The notes below the pieces were generated by a model, which ran no database searches, was not told where the DNA came from, and saw nothing but the letters and a program-made list of their open reading frames with translations. The position numbers and the translations under genes are program-made. A stretch of DNA of 64,000 bases from Lachnospiraceae bacterium (GTDB lineage Bacteria > Bacillota > Clostridia > Lachnospirales > Lachnospiraceae): the NCBI GenBank assembly GCA_022793065.1, contig JAAWCE010000007.1, positions 59,886-123,885 of the forward strand. Direction: 5' to 3'. Below are positions 1 to 8,471 of this stretch, one piece after another. Position 1 is the first letter of the stretch; each line of letters begins with the position of its first letter.

Positions 1-1
1 C

Positions 2-1189
2 AACCTTTATGATCTGGCAATGAAGACCGGCTCTCCTGTGATCGGCCTGATTGATTCCGCAGGGTTGAGGCTTCAGGAGGCAACGGATGCGCTGAACGCC
101 TTTGGTGAAATTTACCGGAAGCAGTCATACGCATCAGGTGTGATCCCTCAGATTACTGCAATTATGGGGAGCTGCGGGGGCGGTCTTGCATTATTCCCCA
201 CGCTGACAGACTTTACCTTTATGGAGGCAAAAAGTGCGAAATTGTTCGTAAATGCGCCAAATGCCCTGGACGGAAATGTGATTACCAAATGTGATTCTTC
301 TTCTGCAGTTTTCCAGTCTGAAGAGAGTGGTATTGTGGATGTGGTGGCAGACGAAGAGACGATCCTTTCAAAGATTCGGGAATTGATAGCATTTCTGCCG
401 GTGAATAATAAAGAGGGCAGCGATATGGTGGAATGTTCGGACGATTTAAATCGTGTGAATGTGGAATTGGCAAATTGTGTCGGTGACACATCTGTTGCCC
501 TTTCTATTCTGGCAGATCAAAACGACTTTTTTGAAGTGAAAGAAAATTTTGCAAAGGATATGGTGGTAGGCTTTCTGAAATTGGACGGCGTGACCGTTGG
601 CGCGGTAGCAAACCGCAGCGAAGTATGCGATGAAAACGGCAAGGTAACGGAAAAGCTGGATGCGGCTTTGTCCGCAGAAGGCTGTGAGAAGGCTGCGGAC
701 TTTGTGACTTTCTGTGATGCGTTTCATATCCCTGTGCTGACTTTGACCAATGTAAAAGGGTATCAGGCAACCGTGTCTTCCGAGAAAGGAATTGCAAAAG
801 CGGCTGGGAGGCTTACATACGCCTTCGCAAATGCAACGGTACCGAAGGTGAATGTAATTATTGGAAAAGCATTGGGGACAGCGGCAATCGCTATGAATTC
901 CAAAGCTATCGGCGCAGACGTCACAATGGCATGGCCGGAAGCACAGATTGGCACTATGGAAGGCAAGCTGGCTGCAAAAATTATGTATGACGGTCAGGGC
1001 GCCGATGTGATTAATGAAAAAGCGGCCGAATATGAGACATTGCAGCTTGGCGCTATGAGCGCCGCACGGAGAGGATATGTGGACCAGATCATAGAAGCTG
1101 CCGACACCAGGAAATATGTGATCGGTGCTTTTGAAATGCTCTTTACAAAGAGTGAAGGCCGTCCCGCAAAAAAACACGGAACAGTGTAG
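2..1189 (+). CDS. Biotin-dependent acyl-CoA carboxyltransferase (MmdA/12S type), 5'-truncated by the window edge
   Basis: The reading frame is open from base 2, so the start codon lies outside the window; the visible part is 395 residues. It belongs to the acyl-CoA carboxyltransferase family (methylmalonyl-CoA decarboxylase alpha or 12S transcarboxylase type), which moves a carboxyl group between an acyl-CoA and carboxybiotin in the cytoplasm. Seen here are the crotonase-fold signatures SAGLRLQEATDAL near the start of the window, the glycine-rich GSCGGGLALFP oxyanion segment, and a C-terminal half with GKALGTAAIAMNSKAIGAD and AWPEAQIG. An OadG-like subunit, a biotin carrier and an OadB-type sodium pump follow at once, so it probably works in a membrane decarboxylase. 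The natural acyl-CoA (methylmalonyl, glutaconyl or other) cannot be told from the sequence. Confidence 0.9.
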   Translation, partial: NLYDLAMKTGSPVIGLIDSAGLRLQEATDALNAFGEIYRKQSYASGVIPQITAIMGSCGGGLALFPTLTDFTFMEAKSAKLFVNAPNALDGNVITKCDSSSAVFQSEESGIVDVVADEETILSKIRELIAFLPVNNKEGSDMVECSDDLNRVNVELANCVGDTSVALSILADQNDFFEVKENFAKDMVVGFLKLDGVTVGAVANRSEVCDENGKVTEKLDAALSAEGCEKAADFVTFCDAFHIPVLTLTNVKGYQATVSSEKGIAKAAGRLTYAFANATVPKVNVIIGKALGTAAIAMNSKAIGADVTMAWPEAQIGTMEGKLAAKIMYDGQGADVINEKAAEYETLQLGAMSAARRGYVDQIIEAADTRKYVIGAFEMLFTKSEGRPAKKHGTV

Positions 1190-1205
1190 AAAGGGTGATT
1201 ATAAA

Positions 1206-1994
1206 ATGAAGAAATTTTTGGCTTTGCTTTGTATGATTGCCTGTATCTTCGGACTGACCGCCTGTGGAGGCGAGGAAACGCTGACAGAATATGAGCAGAA
1301 GAAGGTGGAAATTGCACAACAACTGGCAGATCAAATTGTCACAAATCTGCTTGCGGATTTTATGGATGATTCTTTTGCAGGGTATTATGACGGATATACC
1401 GCGGAAGAGATTGAGTATATGGTTGCAAATACTTCCGGATTAATGGTGGATGGCTATGCGTTTTCAACGGCAATTGATTCCTTCCATTCCGCAAAGGCAT
1501 CTATGGGACTGATTACGGGTACTACAGGTTCCAGCGCTTCTATCAGCGGTAAACAGATTATCGTAGAGGTGGAAGTCACAGGTGAGAAAAAGAATGCGGT
1601 TGCAGAGATCATTTTTTCAAACGATCAGTTCTTGAAACTGGAATCCGCATCTCTGAATCCTGTCTCAACCATGGGTGAATTGATGGGAAGAGCAGCGCTG
1701 AACACTTTGATCGGTATGGGTACGGTGTTTATCGTATTGATTCTGATCAGCTTAATTATTTCTTCTTTCAAGTTGATTGCAAAGGTTCAGGAAAACGCGG
1801 CAAAGAAGGCCGTTAAGGAGAGCGCTCCGGAAGTTGCAGGAATTGATAATGCTTTGGCGCAGATTGAAGAGCAGGAAGCAATGGAAGAAACGGACGATTT
1901 GGAACTGGTGGCAGTGATTGCTGCGGCAGCTGCCGCATACGAGGGCGCGGCTTCCACGGATGGATTTGTGGTACGTTCCATTAGAAGAAGATAG
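1206..1994 (+). CDS. OadG-family decarboxylase gamma subunit with an N-terminal lipoprotein domain
   Basis: The chosen start is ATG 1206, preceded by AAGGGTGA; the frame is open further upstream but lacks a better site. The 262-residue product begins with a lipoprotein signal (basic MKK, hydrophobic core, lipobox LTAC with Cys21), followed by about 130 residues of an extracytoplasmic alpha/beta domain that resembles DUF3887-like domains. One membrane helix follows at about 180-200 (FIVLILISLIISSFKLI), then a charged, alanine-rich cytoplasmic tail. The helix and tail match the OadG/MmdD family, small subunits that assemble the sodium-pumping decarboxylase. Typical OadG proteins are roughly 80-120 residues, so the lipoprotein domain is an addition. 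The position between carboxyltransferase and biotin carrier supports the role. Fusion of the two parts is seen directly; the function of the extra domain is unknown. Confidence 0.8.
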   Translation: MKKFLALLCMIACIFGLTACGGEETLTEYEQKKVEIAQQLADQIVTNLLADFMDDSFAGYYDGYTAEEIEYMVANTSGLMVDGYAFSTAIDSFHSAKASMGLITGTTGSSASISGKQIIVEVEVTGEKKNAVAEIIFSNDQFLKLESASLNPVSTMGELMGRAALNTLIGMGTVFIVLILISLIISSFKLIAKVQENAAKKAVKESAPEVAGIDNALAQIEEQEAMEETDDLELVAVIAAAAAAYEGAASTDGFVVRSIRRR

Positions 1995-2028
1995 AAAGGC
2001 ATGGCAATATAATTAGGAGGATAATAAA

Positions 2029-2406
2029 ATGAAAAATTATACCATTACGGTAAATGGAAATGTATATGATGTGGTAGTGGAAGAGGGCGCGTCCACAGGA
2101 GCTCCTGCGGCGGCAAAGGCTCCCGCGGCACCTAAGGCAGCGCCTAAAGCAGCTCCCGCAGCAGCACCGAAAGCGGCTGCAGGCGGCGCAGGCAGCATTA
2201 AGATTGAAGCAGGCGCGGCAGGAAAGGTATTCAAGCTTGAGAAGAAGGTTGGCGATGCCGTAAAGAAAGGCGACGCTGTTGTAATTATCGAAGCGATGAA
2301 GATGGAAATTCCTGTTGTGGCGCCCCAGGATGGTACTGTTGCGAGTGTAGATGTGGCGGTTGGCGATGCTGTGGAGGCAGGCGCTGTACTTGCTACCTTG
2401 AAATAA
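2029..2406 (+). CDS. Biotin carboxyl carrier protein of the decarboxylase
   Basis: This 125-residue protein carries the biotin that shuttles CO2 between the carboxyltransferase and the membrane pump. The first 20 residues form a short beta segment (MKNYTITVNGNVYDV). A flexible Ala/Pro/Lys linker of about 35 residues follows, then a biotinyl/lipoyl domain with the biotinylation motif EAMKMEIP, where the Lys between the two Met residues is the attachment site. A strong AGGAGG lies before ATG 2029. Its length and linker are normal for MmdC or OadA-type carrier subunits. It sits between the gamma and beta subunits of the same cluster and could also serve the carboxyltransferase encoded at 3695, which has no biotin domain of its own. 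Confidence 0.95.
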   Translation: MKNYTITVNGNVYDVVVEEGASTGAPAAAKAPAAPKAAPKAAPAAAPKAAAGGAGSIKIEAGAAGKVFKLEKKVGDAVKKGDAVVIIEAMKMEIPVVAPQDGTVASVDVAVGDAVEAGAVLATLK

Positions 2407-2455
2407 ATGCAGTGTTTTACGCATTGCGTTATAACACACAACAGGAGGTCAACAA

Positions 2456-3607
2456 ATGGAATATATAGGTTCTACGCTTAACAACCTGATTCATCAGACA
2501 GCGTTTTTTAACCTGACCTGGGGAAATTATCTGATGATAGGGGTTGCATGCTTTTTCCTTTATCTGGCTATCCGGCATGAGTTTGAGCCTTTGCTCCTGA
2601 CTCCCATAGCCTTTGGTATGTTGTTGGTAAATATATACCCTGACATCATGCTTCACGCAGAGGACGCGGCCAACGGTGCGGGCGGACTTCTGTATTACTT
2701 CTATAAACTGGATGAACTGGCAATTTTGCCGTCCCTGATTTTTATGGGCGTGGGTGCTATGACGGATTTTGGCCCCCTGATTGCCAATCCTAAGAGCTTC
2801 TTGCTGGGTGCGGCGGCACAGTTTGGTATTTTTGCCGCATATTTCGGCGCGATTGCATTGGGATTTAACGATATGGCAGCGGCGGCCATCTCCATTATCG
2901 GCGGTGCAGACGGCCCTACTTCCATTTTCCTTGCAAGTAAATTAGGGCAGACGGCTATATTAGGGCCTATTGCTGTGGCAGCGTATTCTTATATGTCACT
3001 GGTGCCCATCATTCAGCCGCCTATTATGAAGCTTTTGACCACAGAAAAAGAGAGAAAGATCAAAATGGGCCAGCTTCGTCCTGTATCCAAGCTGGAGAAG
3101 ATTCTTTTCCCCATTGTGGTTACCATTGTGGTCTGCCTGATACTTCCTACCACAGCACCTCTGGTAGGTATGCTGATGTTGGGTAATCTGTTCCGTGAGT
3201 CCGGCGTTGTACGTCAGTTGACAGAGACAGCTTCCAACGCAATGATGTATATTGTAGTTATTCTGCTGGGTACTTCCGTGGGCGCTACCACCAGCGCAGA
3301 GGCGTTCCTGAACTGGGATACGCTGAAAATCGTTGCACTGGGATTGATTGCGTTTATGTTTGGTACGGCTGCGGGCGTCTTGTTTGGTAAGCTTATGTGT
3401 ATTGCAACCAAGGGTAAGATTAATCCATTGATTGGTTCCGCGGGCGTATCCGCTGTGCCGATGGCAGCCCGTGTATCCCAGAAGGTAGGTGCGGAGGCAG
3501 ATCCCACTAACTTCTTGTTGATGCATGCTATGGGGCCTAACGTGGCCGGGGTTATTGGAACCGCTGTGGCGGCAGGTACTTTCATGGCTATTTTTGGAGT
3601 ATTCTAA
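2456..3607 (+). CDS. Sodium ion-translocating decarboxylase beta subunit (OadB/MmdB/GcdB family)
   Basis: The 383-residue integral membrane protein decarboxylates carboxybiotin and exports Na+ in the process. Many hydrophobic helices are visible. Conserved family segments include [13 protein letters not shown] near residue 100, the [10 protein letters not shown] segment near 150 that contains the conserved Asp of the ion path, and a C-terminal half with [15 protein letters not shown] and [10 protein letters not shown]. Its length is close to the usual 370-430 residues. ATG 2456 follows CAGGAGGTC at good spacing. The upstream carboxyltransferase and biotin carrier and the downstream oxaloacetate/pyruvate carboxyltransferase make it the pump shared by this cluster. 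Confidence 0.95.
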   Translation: MEYIGSTLNNLIHQTAFFNLTWGNYLMIGVACFFLYLAIRHEFEPLLLTPIAFGMLLVNIYPDIMLHAEDAANGAGGLLYYFYKLDELAILPSLIFMGVGAMTDFGPLIANPKSFLLGAAAQFGIFAAYFGAIALGFNDMAAAAISIIGGADGPTSIFLASKLGQTAILGPIAVAAYSYMSLVPIIQPPIMKLLTTEKERKIKMGQLRPVSKLEKILFPIVVTIVVCLILPTTAPLVGMLMLGNLFRESGVVRQLTETASNAMMYIVVILLGTSVGATTSAEAFLNWDTLKIVALGLIAFMFGTAAGVLFGKLMCIATKGKINPLIGSAGVSAVPMAARVSQKVGAEADPTNFLLMHAMGPNVAGVIGTAVAAGTFMAIFGVF

Positions 3608-3694
3608 GATGATGGGAGGAAATTTTCGTGTCGAAAGATATGCGGCCCGGATATTTCCTCTTTGGTAAATATAAAAAATGGAGGAAATTCGTAA

Positions 3695-5122
3695 ATGTCA
3701 GAACAAGCAAAAAAACCGATTAAAATTACGGAAACCATATTGCGTGACGCGCACCAGTCCCTGATTGCCACAAGAATGCCAACCGAATTCATGCTTCCCA
3801 TTGTGGATAAAATGGATAAGGTGGGATATCATTCCGTAGAGTGCTGGGGCGGTGCAACTTTTGACGCTTCTCTTCGTTTCCTGAAGGAAGATCCCTGGGA
3901 CAGACTTCGTAAGCTGCGTGACGGCTTTAAGAATACAAAGCTTCAGATGTTGTTCCGTGGACAGAATATTTTGGGATATCGGCCTTATGCGGATGATGTG
4001 GTAGATGCTTTTGTTCAGAAATCAATTGCCAACGGTATTGATATTATTCGTATTTTTGACTGTCTCAATGATCTGAGAAACTTGCAGGAAGCAGTAAATG
4101 CAACCAATCGGATGAAGAAGCAGGAAGGCAGAGGGCATGCGCAGATTGCTTTGTCCTATACATTGGGCGATGCCTATACATTGGAATATTGGACCGATAT
4201 GGCGAAAAAGATTGAAGAAATGGGTGCTGATTCCATCTGTATCAAGGATATGGCAGGTCTGTTGGTGCCGTACAAGGCTTCTGAACTGATTTCTGCAATG
4301 AAGAGTGCTACCAAACTTCCCATTCAGCTTCACACACATTATACGTCCGGCGTGGCCAGCATGACATATTTGAAGGCAGTGGAAGCGGGCGTGGATGTGA
4401 TAGATACTGCTATGAGTCCTTTGGCAATGGGTACTTCTCAGCCGGCCACGGAAGTTATGGTTGAAACCTTCCGGGGAACGCCTTATGATACTGGATTTGA
4501 CCAGAATCTTTTGGCAGAAATTGCTGATTATTTCCGTCCTTACAGAGATGAATGTCTTAAGAGCGGTCTCCTGAATCCTAAGGTGATGGGTGTGGATATT
4601 AAGACCCTTCTTTACCAAGTACCCGGCGGTATGCTTTCCAACATGGTAAGCCAGTTGAAGGAGCAGAATGCAGAAGATAAATATTATGACGTGCTGAAGG
4701 AAATTCCTCAGGTGCGTAAAGATTTAGGGGAGCCGCCTCTGGTTACACCTTCTTCTCAGATTGTGGGAACCCAGGCAGTCTTCAATGTGCTTATGGGCGA
4801 GAGATACAAGATGGCCACCAAGGAGACAAAGGCAGTGCTGCGAGGCGAGTATGGCCAGACCGTAAAACCTATGAATCAGGAAATTATTGATAAGGTAATT
4901 CCTGGCGAGAAGAGAATTACTTGCCGTTATGCGGATATGCTGGAGAATGAGATGAACAAATTGGAGTCCGAGATGAGCGAGTGGAAACAGCAGGACGAAG
5001 ATGTATTGAGTTATGCGTTGTTCCCTCAGGTTGCGACAGATTTCTTCAAGTATCGTCAGGCTCAGCAGGATAAAGTGGATATGACCCAGGCGGATACAAA
5101 GAACGGAGCATATCCGGTCTAA
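3695..5122 (+). CDS. Oxaloacetate decarboxylase alpha / pyruvate carboxylase carboxyltransferase subunit, without biotin domain
   Basis: The 475-residue enzyme transfers carboxyl between oxaloacetate or pyruvate and biotin. It has the HMGL-like TIM barrel start (ETILRDAHQSLIATRM, with the metal-binding Asp), the typical VECWGGATFD and RGQNILGYRPYADD segments, the metal-ligand LHTHYTSG histidines near residue 210, and the PYC/OADA domain with KVMGVDIKTLLYQVPGGMLSNM. The C-terminus ends soon after that domain. The biotin carrier is therefore separate, as in PycB-type proteins, and is probably the protein at 2029. ATG 3695 follows ATGGAGGAAATTCG. An 87-bp gap separates it from the pump gene, but the orientation and content suggest one transcription unit. 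Whether it runs as decarboxylase or carboxylase in vivo is not shown. Confidence 0.93.
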   Translation: MSEQAKKPIKITETILRDAHQSLIATRMPTEFMLPIVDKMDKVGYHSVECWGGATFDASLRFLKEDPWDRLRKLRDGFKNTKLQMLFRGQNILGYRPYADDVVDAFVQKSIANGIDIIRIFDCLNDLRNLQEAVNATNRMKKQEGRGHAQIALSYTLGDAYTLEYWTDMAKKIEEMGADSICIKDMAGLLVPYKASELISAMKSATKLPIQLHTHYTSGVASMTYLKAVEAGVDVIDTAMSPLAMGTSQPATEVMVETFRGTPYDTGFDQNLLAEIADYFRPYRDECLKSGLLNPKVMGVDIKTLLYQVPGGMLSNMVSQLKEQNAEDKYYDVLKEIPQVRKDLGEPPLVTPSSQIVGTQAVFNVLMGERYKMATKETKAVLRGEYGQTVKPMNQEIIDKVIPGEKRITCRYADMLENEMNKLESEMSEWKQQDEDVLSYALFPQVATDFFKYRQAQQDKVDMTQADTKNGAYPV

Positions 5123-5162
5123 GGCTTAGCGGTGTATTACAGTAATAGAGTATCATAAGCGA

Positions 5163-5220
5163 GAAGGGCGCTCGGAAGATAATACCTGTAAAAAGGTGAA
5201 CGGGACGCCCTTCCAAATTA
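5163..5220 (+). promoter_or_regulatory. Intergenic hairpin region upstream of the flavoprotein gene
   Basis: An 8-nt inverted repeat (GAAGGGCG at 5163-5170 and CGCCCTTC at 5206-5213) encloses a smaller ACCT/AGGT stem. There is no T-run after it, so a simple terminator is not supported. It stands directly before the 29-bp repeat at 5221. A similar arrangement of inverted repeats stands before the second copy of that repeat in the rnf operon, so it may be one composite intergenic element. Function unknown. Confidence 0.5.
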
Positions 5221-5249
5221 TCGCGCAGCGACTTAAACTAGGAGAAAAG
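5221..5249 (+). repeat. 29-bp intergenic repeat, copy 1 (hairpin plus ribosome binding site)
   Basis: These 29 bases are identical to 13167-13195. Each copy begins with the short stem TCGC-GCA-GCGA, continues ACTTAAACT and ends in the ribosome binding site AGGAGA, a few bases before a start codon. This copy serves the TTG start at 5252. The two genes served are unrelated, so the identity reflects a duplicated regulatory or translation-start element and not gene homology. Confidence 0.85.
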
Positions 5250-5251
5250 GC

Positions 5252-6517
5252 TTGAAAAAGGTGCTTATTGTAGGCGGCGGCGCGGCAGGGATGATGGCCG
5301 CGATTGGCGCTGCCGACAGCGGTAACAAAGTATGTTTGATAGAAAAAAATGAAAAGCTGGGCAAAAAACTATTTCTTACAGGCAAAGGCAGGTGCAACGT
5401 AACCAATGCCGGAGATGCGGATACTTTTTTTTCCAATGTATGTACAAACAATAAATTTTTGTATAGCGCCTTTTACGGATATGATAATTTTGCGGTGATG
5501 AATTTTTTGGAACAGGCAGGTTGTCCTCTGAAGACAGAACGAGGCGGCAGAGTATTTCCCATATCGGATCATTCCTCAGATGTAATTGCAGCGTTTGGAC
5601 GTGAATTAAGAAAACGTGGTGTGGAAATTCTTCTGAATACGGAAGTACAAGAAGTATTGACAAATGAGGGAATGATTACAGGTGTCAGATTGCAGGATGG
5701 GAAGATATTGTATTCGGAGTGTGTAATTGTCTGCACGGGAGGGCTTTCCTATCCGTCTACAGGTTCTACAGGGGACGGATATCGTTTTGCAAAGGAGACA
5801 GGGCATAGGGTGACGGAGTGTGTGCCTTCCCTGGTGCCTTTTGAGGTAATGGAAAGCTGGTGTTCAAAGCTGATGGGATTATCCTTAAAAAATGTATCGG
5901 TGAGGCTCATCTGTGGAAGTGAGGAATGGTATCAGGGATTTGGAGAGATGCTTTTTACGCATTTCGGTGTCAGCGGGCCGTTAATTCTCTCAGCAAGTAG
6001 TTTTTATGGAAAGAAAGGGAAAAAAGATCCCGCGAAGAAGCAGAATTTTCCTGAGAGGGAAGAGGTAAAACTCCATATTGACTTAAAACCGGCATTGGAT
6101 GCAGAACAACTGGATAAACGTCTGTTGAGAGAGTTTGAGGAAAATAAAAATCGTCAATTTAAAAATAGTTTGGGAGGTCTGTTCCCAGCAAAACTGATTC
6201 CTGTGATGGTAGAACTTTCAGGCATTTTGCCTGAACGGAAGGTAAACGATATCACCAGAGAAGAGAGAAGAGCTTTCGGAAAAAGAATAAAGGATATTTC
6301 GCTTACGGTGACAGGTGTAAGAGGATTTTCGGAGGCAATTATTACAAAAGGCGGCATACATTTGAAAGAAATCAATGCTTCCACGATGGAGTCCAAAAAG
6401 GTAAAAGGATTGTATTTTGCCGGCGAAGTGTTGGATTTGGATGCATTGACAGGGGGCTTTAATCTGCAGATAGCCTGGTCAACGGGATATTTGGCCGGAA
6501 GCCGTGCTTGCCGGTAA
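5252..6517 (+). CDS. NAD(P)/FAD-dependent oxidoreductase, HI0933/YhiN (BaiN-like) family
   Basis: The 421-residue flavoprotein starts at TTG 5252, placed by the AGGAGA at 5239-5244. The N-terminus is a Rossmann dinucleotide fold (VLIVGGGAAGMMAAIGA) followed by EKNEKLGKKLFLTGKGRCN, a diagnostic segment of the HI0933 family. GLSYPSTGSTGDGY lies near residue 170. The C-terminus has VTGVRGFSEAIITKGG, then YFAGEVLDLDALTGGFNLQ, the second FAD contact. Family members are cytoplasmic; the best studied clostridial relative, BaiN, has been linked to bile acid reduction, but most relatives have no assigned substrate. Cmk lies downstream across a gap holding a large inverted repeat. The family is clear; the substrate is not known. 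Confidence 0.9.
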   Translation: MKKVLIVGGGAAGMMAAIGAADSGNKVCLIEKNEKLGKKLFLTGKGRCNVTNAGDADTFFSNVCTNNKFLYSAFYGYDNFAVMNFLEQAGCPLKTERGGRVFPISDHSSDVIAAFGRELRKRGVEILLNTEVQEVLTNEGMITGVRLQDGKILYSECVIVCTGGLSYPSTGSTGDGYRFAKETGHRVTECVPSLVPFEVMESWCSKLMGLSLKNVSVRLICGSEEWYQGFGEMLFTHFGVSGPLILSASSFYGKKGKKDPAKKQNFPEREEVKLHIDLKPALDAEQLDKRLLREFEENKNRQFKNSLGGLFPAKLIPVMVELSGILPERKVNDITREERRAFGKRIKDISLTVTGVRGFSEAIITKGGIHLKEINASTMESKKVKGLYFAGEVLDLDALTGGFNLQIAWSTGYLAGSRACR

Positions 6518-6536
6518 GGGACGTAAAGGAATTTTA

Positions 6537-6691
6537 CAAAATGTATTTGAACATTTATTCCCGCAGTTTGTACGTCTCATAGGATGGAGTCAGTTTTTGA
6601 AGATGTGTTGTGATGATACAATGTCTTTTTGTGTCAACATGATTCCTAAAGGACGCACAGATTGCGGAAAGGAATTTTCAAATACATTTTG
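6537..6691. repeat. Long imperfect inverted repeat (48-nt arms), possible MITE or structured RNA
   Basis: Left arm 6537-6584 and right arm 6644-6691 are reverse complements at most positions. Fifteen bases at the outer ends match exactly (CAAAATGTATTTGAA), and blocks such as CCGCA, TGT, CGTC and TAGGA follow in register. About 59 nt lie between the arms. The element fills most of the 281-bp gap between the flavoprotein gene and cmk. A short open frame of 62 codons crosses it, but it has no ribosome binding site and simply reads through the arms. It could be a degenerate miniature transposable element or a long RNA hairpin; no flanking target duplication was recognised. Confidence 0.65.
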
Positions 6692-6798
6692 AAACATATG
6701 AATTGTAAAAGTTGGCATGGTAAGTGTCAATAGAGGAACCATAAAATAAAGATGAAATATAAAGCAGTGCCCGTCTAAAATGGGTGCAGGAGTGTAAA

Positions 6799-7500
6799 AT
6801 GAGTTTTAACGTGGCGATTGACGGTCCGGCAGGAGCCGGGAAAAGTACCATTGCTAAGGCGGTGGCCAAAAAATTGAATCTGATCTATGTGGATACGGGA
6901 GCTATGTATCGTGCGATGGCGCTGTATATGCTGCGGGAGCAGGTTCCTCTGCTGGACACGGAAAGGATTATAGAAAAGTGTTCACAGGCGGATATTACGA
7001 TTCGTTATGAAAACGGGATACAGGTGGTGCAGTTAAACGGGGAAAATGTAAATGAATTTCTCCGAACGGAAGAAGTAGGAAAGGCAGCGTCCGTAATTAG
7101 TCCAATTCCGGAAGTGAGGAGGAAATTGGTGGAACTGCAGAAAACGCTTGCGGCTCATACGGACTGTATTATGGATGGAAGGGATATCGGCACATGTGTA
7201 TTGCCCAATGCCGGACTTAAAATTTTTCTGACTGCCAGCAGTGAAGTGCGCGCCCGGCGAAGATATGACGAGCTGGCTGCAAAAGGAATGGAAGAAGATT
7301 TACAAAAAATCAAAGCAGATATTGAAGAGCGGGATTATCGTGACATGCACAGAGAACAATCTCCGTTGAAACAGGCGGAAGACGCCGTTTTAGTAGATAC
7401 GTCCCATATGTCCGCAGACGAAGTGATTTCTATCATATCCCAAATGTGTGAAAATGGAATGCAAGCATTCCATGGAATTAAGACCTTCCGTGAAATTTAA
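6799..7500 (+). CDS. cmk: Cytidylate kinase
   Basis: Phosphorylates CMP and dCMP with ATP in the cytoplasm. ATG 6799 was chosen because AGGAG at 6789-6793 stands six bases before it; an in-frame GTG at 6784 would precede that site. The 233-residue product has the P-loop DGPAGAGKSTIAKAVA near residue 10, the VDTGAMYRAMA nucleotide-binding segment, and the MDGRDIGTCVLPNAGLKIFLTA segment typical of Cmk. The lid segment follows (RARRRYDEL and RDYRDMHREQSPL). Length is normal for bacterial Cmk (about 220-230). In many Firmicutes cmk lies beside ispH and an S1-domain gene, as it does here. Confidence 0.96.
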   Translation: MSFNVAIDGPAGAGKSTIAKAVAKKLNLIYVDTGAMYRAMALYMLREQVPLLDTERIIEKCSQADITIRYENGIQVVQLNGENVNEFLRTEEVGKAASVISPIPEVRRKLVELQKTLAAHTDCIMDGRDIGTCVLPNAGLKIFLTASSEVRARRRYDELAAKGMEEDLQKIKADIEERDYRDMHREQSPLKQAEDAVLVDTSHMSADEVISIISQMCENGMQAFHGIKTFREI

Positions 7501-7558
7501 GTGTTTATATAGAAGAAAGTCATTTCATGGAAGAAAATGGTTCCGTCATACGAAGATG

Positions 7559-7594
7559 AGCGCTGGTTGTAAAGCATGGGAAAACAGCAGCGCT
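7559..7594 (+). promoter_or_regulatory. Hairpin just upstream of the ispH ribosome binding site
   Basis: AGCGCTG at 7559-7565 and CAGCGCT at 7588-7594 form a perfect 7-bp stem with a 22-nt loop. It is followed within a few bases by the ispH ribosome binding site GGAAAGGA. No T-run follows, so this is not a terminator. It fits the window-wide habit of placing a short stem directly before a ribosome binding site. A role in translation control or RNA stability is inference. Confidence 0.45.
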
Positions 7595-7607
7595 GGAAAG
7601 GATAATT

Positions 7608-8471
7608 ATGGAAGTTAGGCTTGCGGAGTATTCCGGATTCTGTTTTGGTGTAAAGCGTGCAGTGGATACTGTGAATGAACAGATAAAAAACGGGAAAAAT
7701 ATATATACTTATGGCCCCATTGTGCATAATGAGGAAGTGGTTAAGGAGTTATCCTGTAAAGGCGTCAGGGTGATAGAGAGCAGGGAAGAACTGTTGCAGC
7801 TTTCATCGGAAACCATGTCCCAGGCAAGCGTTATTATCCGCGCCCATGGGGTTCCGGAAGAAATTTATCACATTCTTGAAGAAAAAAATCTGGAATGTAT
7901 TGACGCTACCTGTCCTTTTGTTGCCAGAATTCAGAAAAAAGTGGAACAGGAAAGCACAGCGGGATGTCATATTGTAATTGTCGGCAATGCGGGACATCCG
8001 GAAGTGGAGGGGATTATCGGCTGGTGCAAAGGTCCGGTTACAGTGCTGGGAGATATTGCTGAGGCCGAGCAGTTTCAGCTTTCGGAAGAGAAAAAAATAT
8101 GTATTGTTGCCCAAACGACATTTAACTACAAGAAATTTTATAATATTGTTGAAATTTTAGAGAAAAAAGGTTACAATAGTACTGTGGCTAATACTATATG
8201 TAACGCAACTGAAGAACGCCAACGCTCTGCAAGAGAACTTGCGGCGAAGGCTGACGTTATGATTGTGATAGGAGGGAAGCACAGCTCCAATACAAGAAAG
8301 CTTTACGAAATCTGCAGTGAGGAGTGTGCGAATACCTATTTTATACAGACACTGGATGACTTGCATTTAGAACTACCTAAAGCTGTTCGACTGGTGGGTA
8401 TTACTGCGGGGGCTTCGACCCCAAATAAATTAATCGAGGAGGTTCAAAATTATGTCAGAGTTAACTTTTGA
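7608..8471 (+). CDS. ispH: 4-hydroxy-3-methylbut-2-enyl diphosphate reductase
   Basis: Last enzyme of the non-mevalonate isoprenoid pathway; an iron-sulfur protein that makes IPP and DMAPP. The 287-residue sequence shows the three cluster cysteines: SGFCFGVKRAV near residue 12, DATCPFV near residue 100 and NTICNATEERQ near residue 200. It also has the substrate histidines in GPIVHNEEV and RAHGVPE and the TAGASTPNKLIEEV end. ATG 7608 follows GGAAAGGATAATT. Its last 20 bases overlap the next gene in another frame. In several Clostridia IspH and the S1 protein are one polypeptide; here they are two overlapping genes. Confidence 0.96.
   Translation: MEVRLAEYSGFCFGVKRAVDTVNEQIKNGKNIYTYGPIVHNEEVVKELSCKGVRVIESREELLQLSSETMSQASVIIRAHGVPEEIYHILEEKNLECIDATCPFVARIQKKVEQESTAGCHIVIVGNAGHPEVEGIIGWCKGPVTVLGDIAEAEQFQLSEEKKICIVAQTTFNYKKFYNIVEILEKKGYNSTVANTICNATEERQRSARELAAKADVMIVIGGKHSSNTRKLYEICSEECANTYFIQTLDDLHLELPKAVRLVGITAGASTPNKLIEEVQNYVRVNF

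Noticed and set aside
446..1177. 243-codon minus-strand frame inside the carboxyltransferase gene
   Set aside because: It is antisense to a clear enzyme gene, has no family resemblance and no ribosome binding site; an antisense shadow.
6504..6692. 62-codon open frame between the flavoprotein gene and cmk
   Set aside because: It has no ribosome binding site, starts inside the previous gene and simply reads through the inverted repeat.
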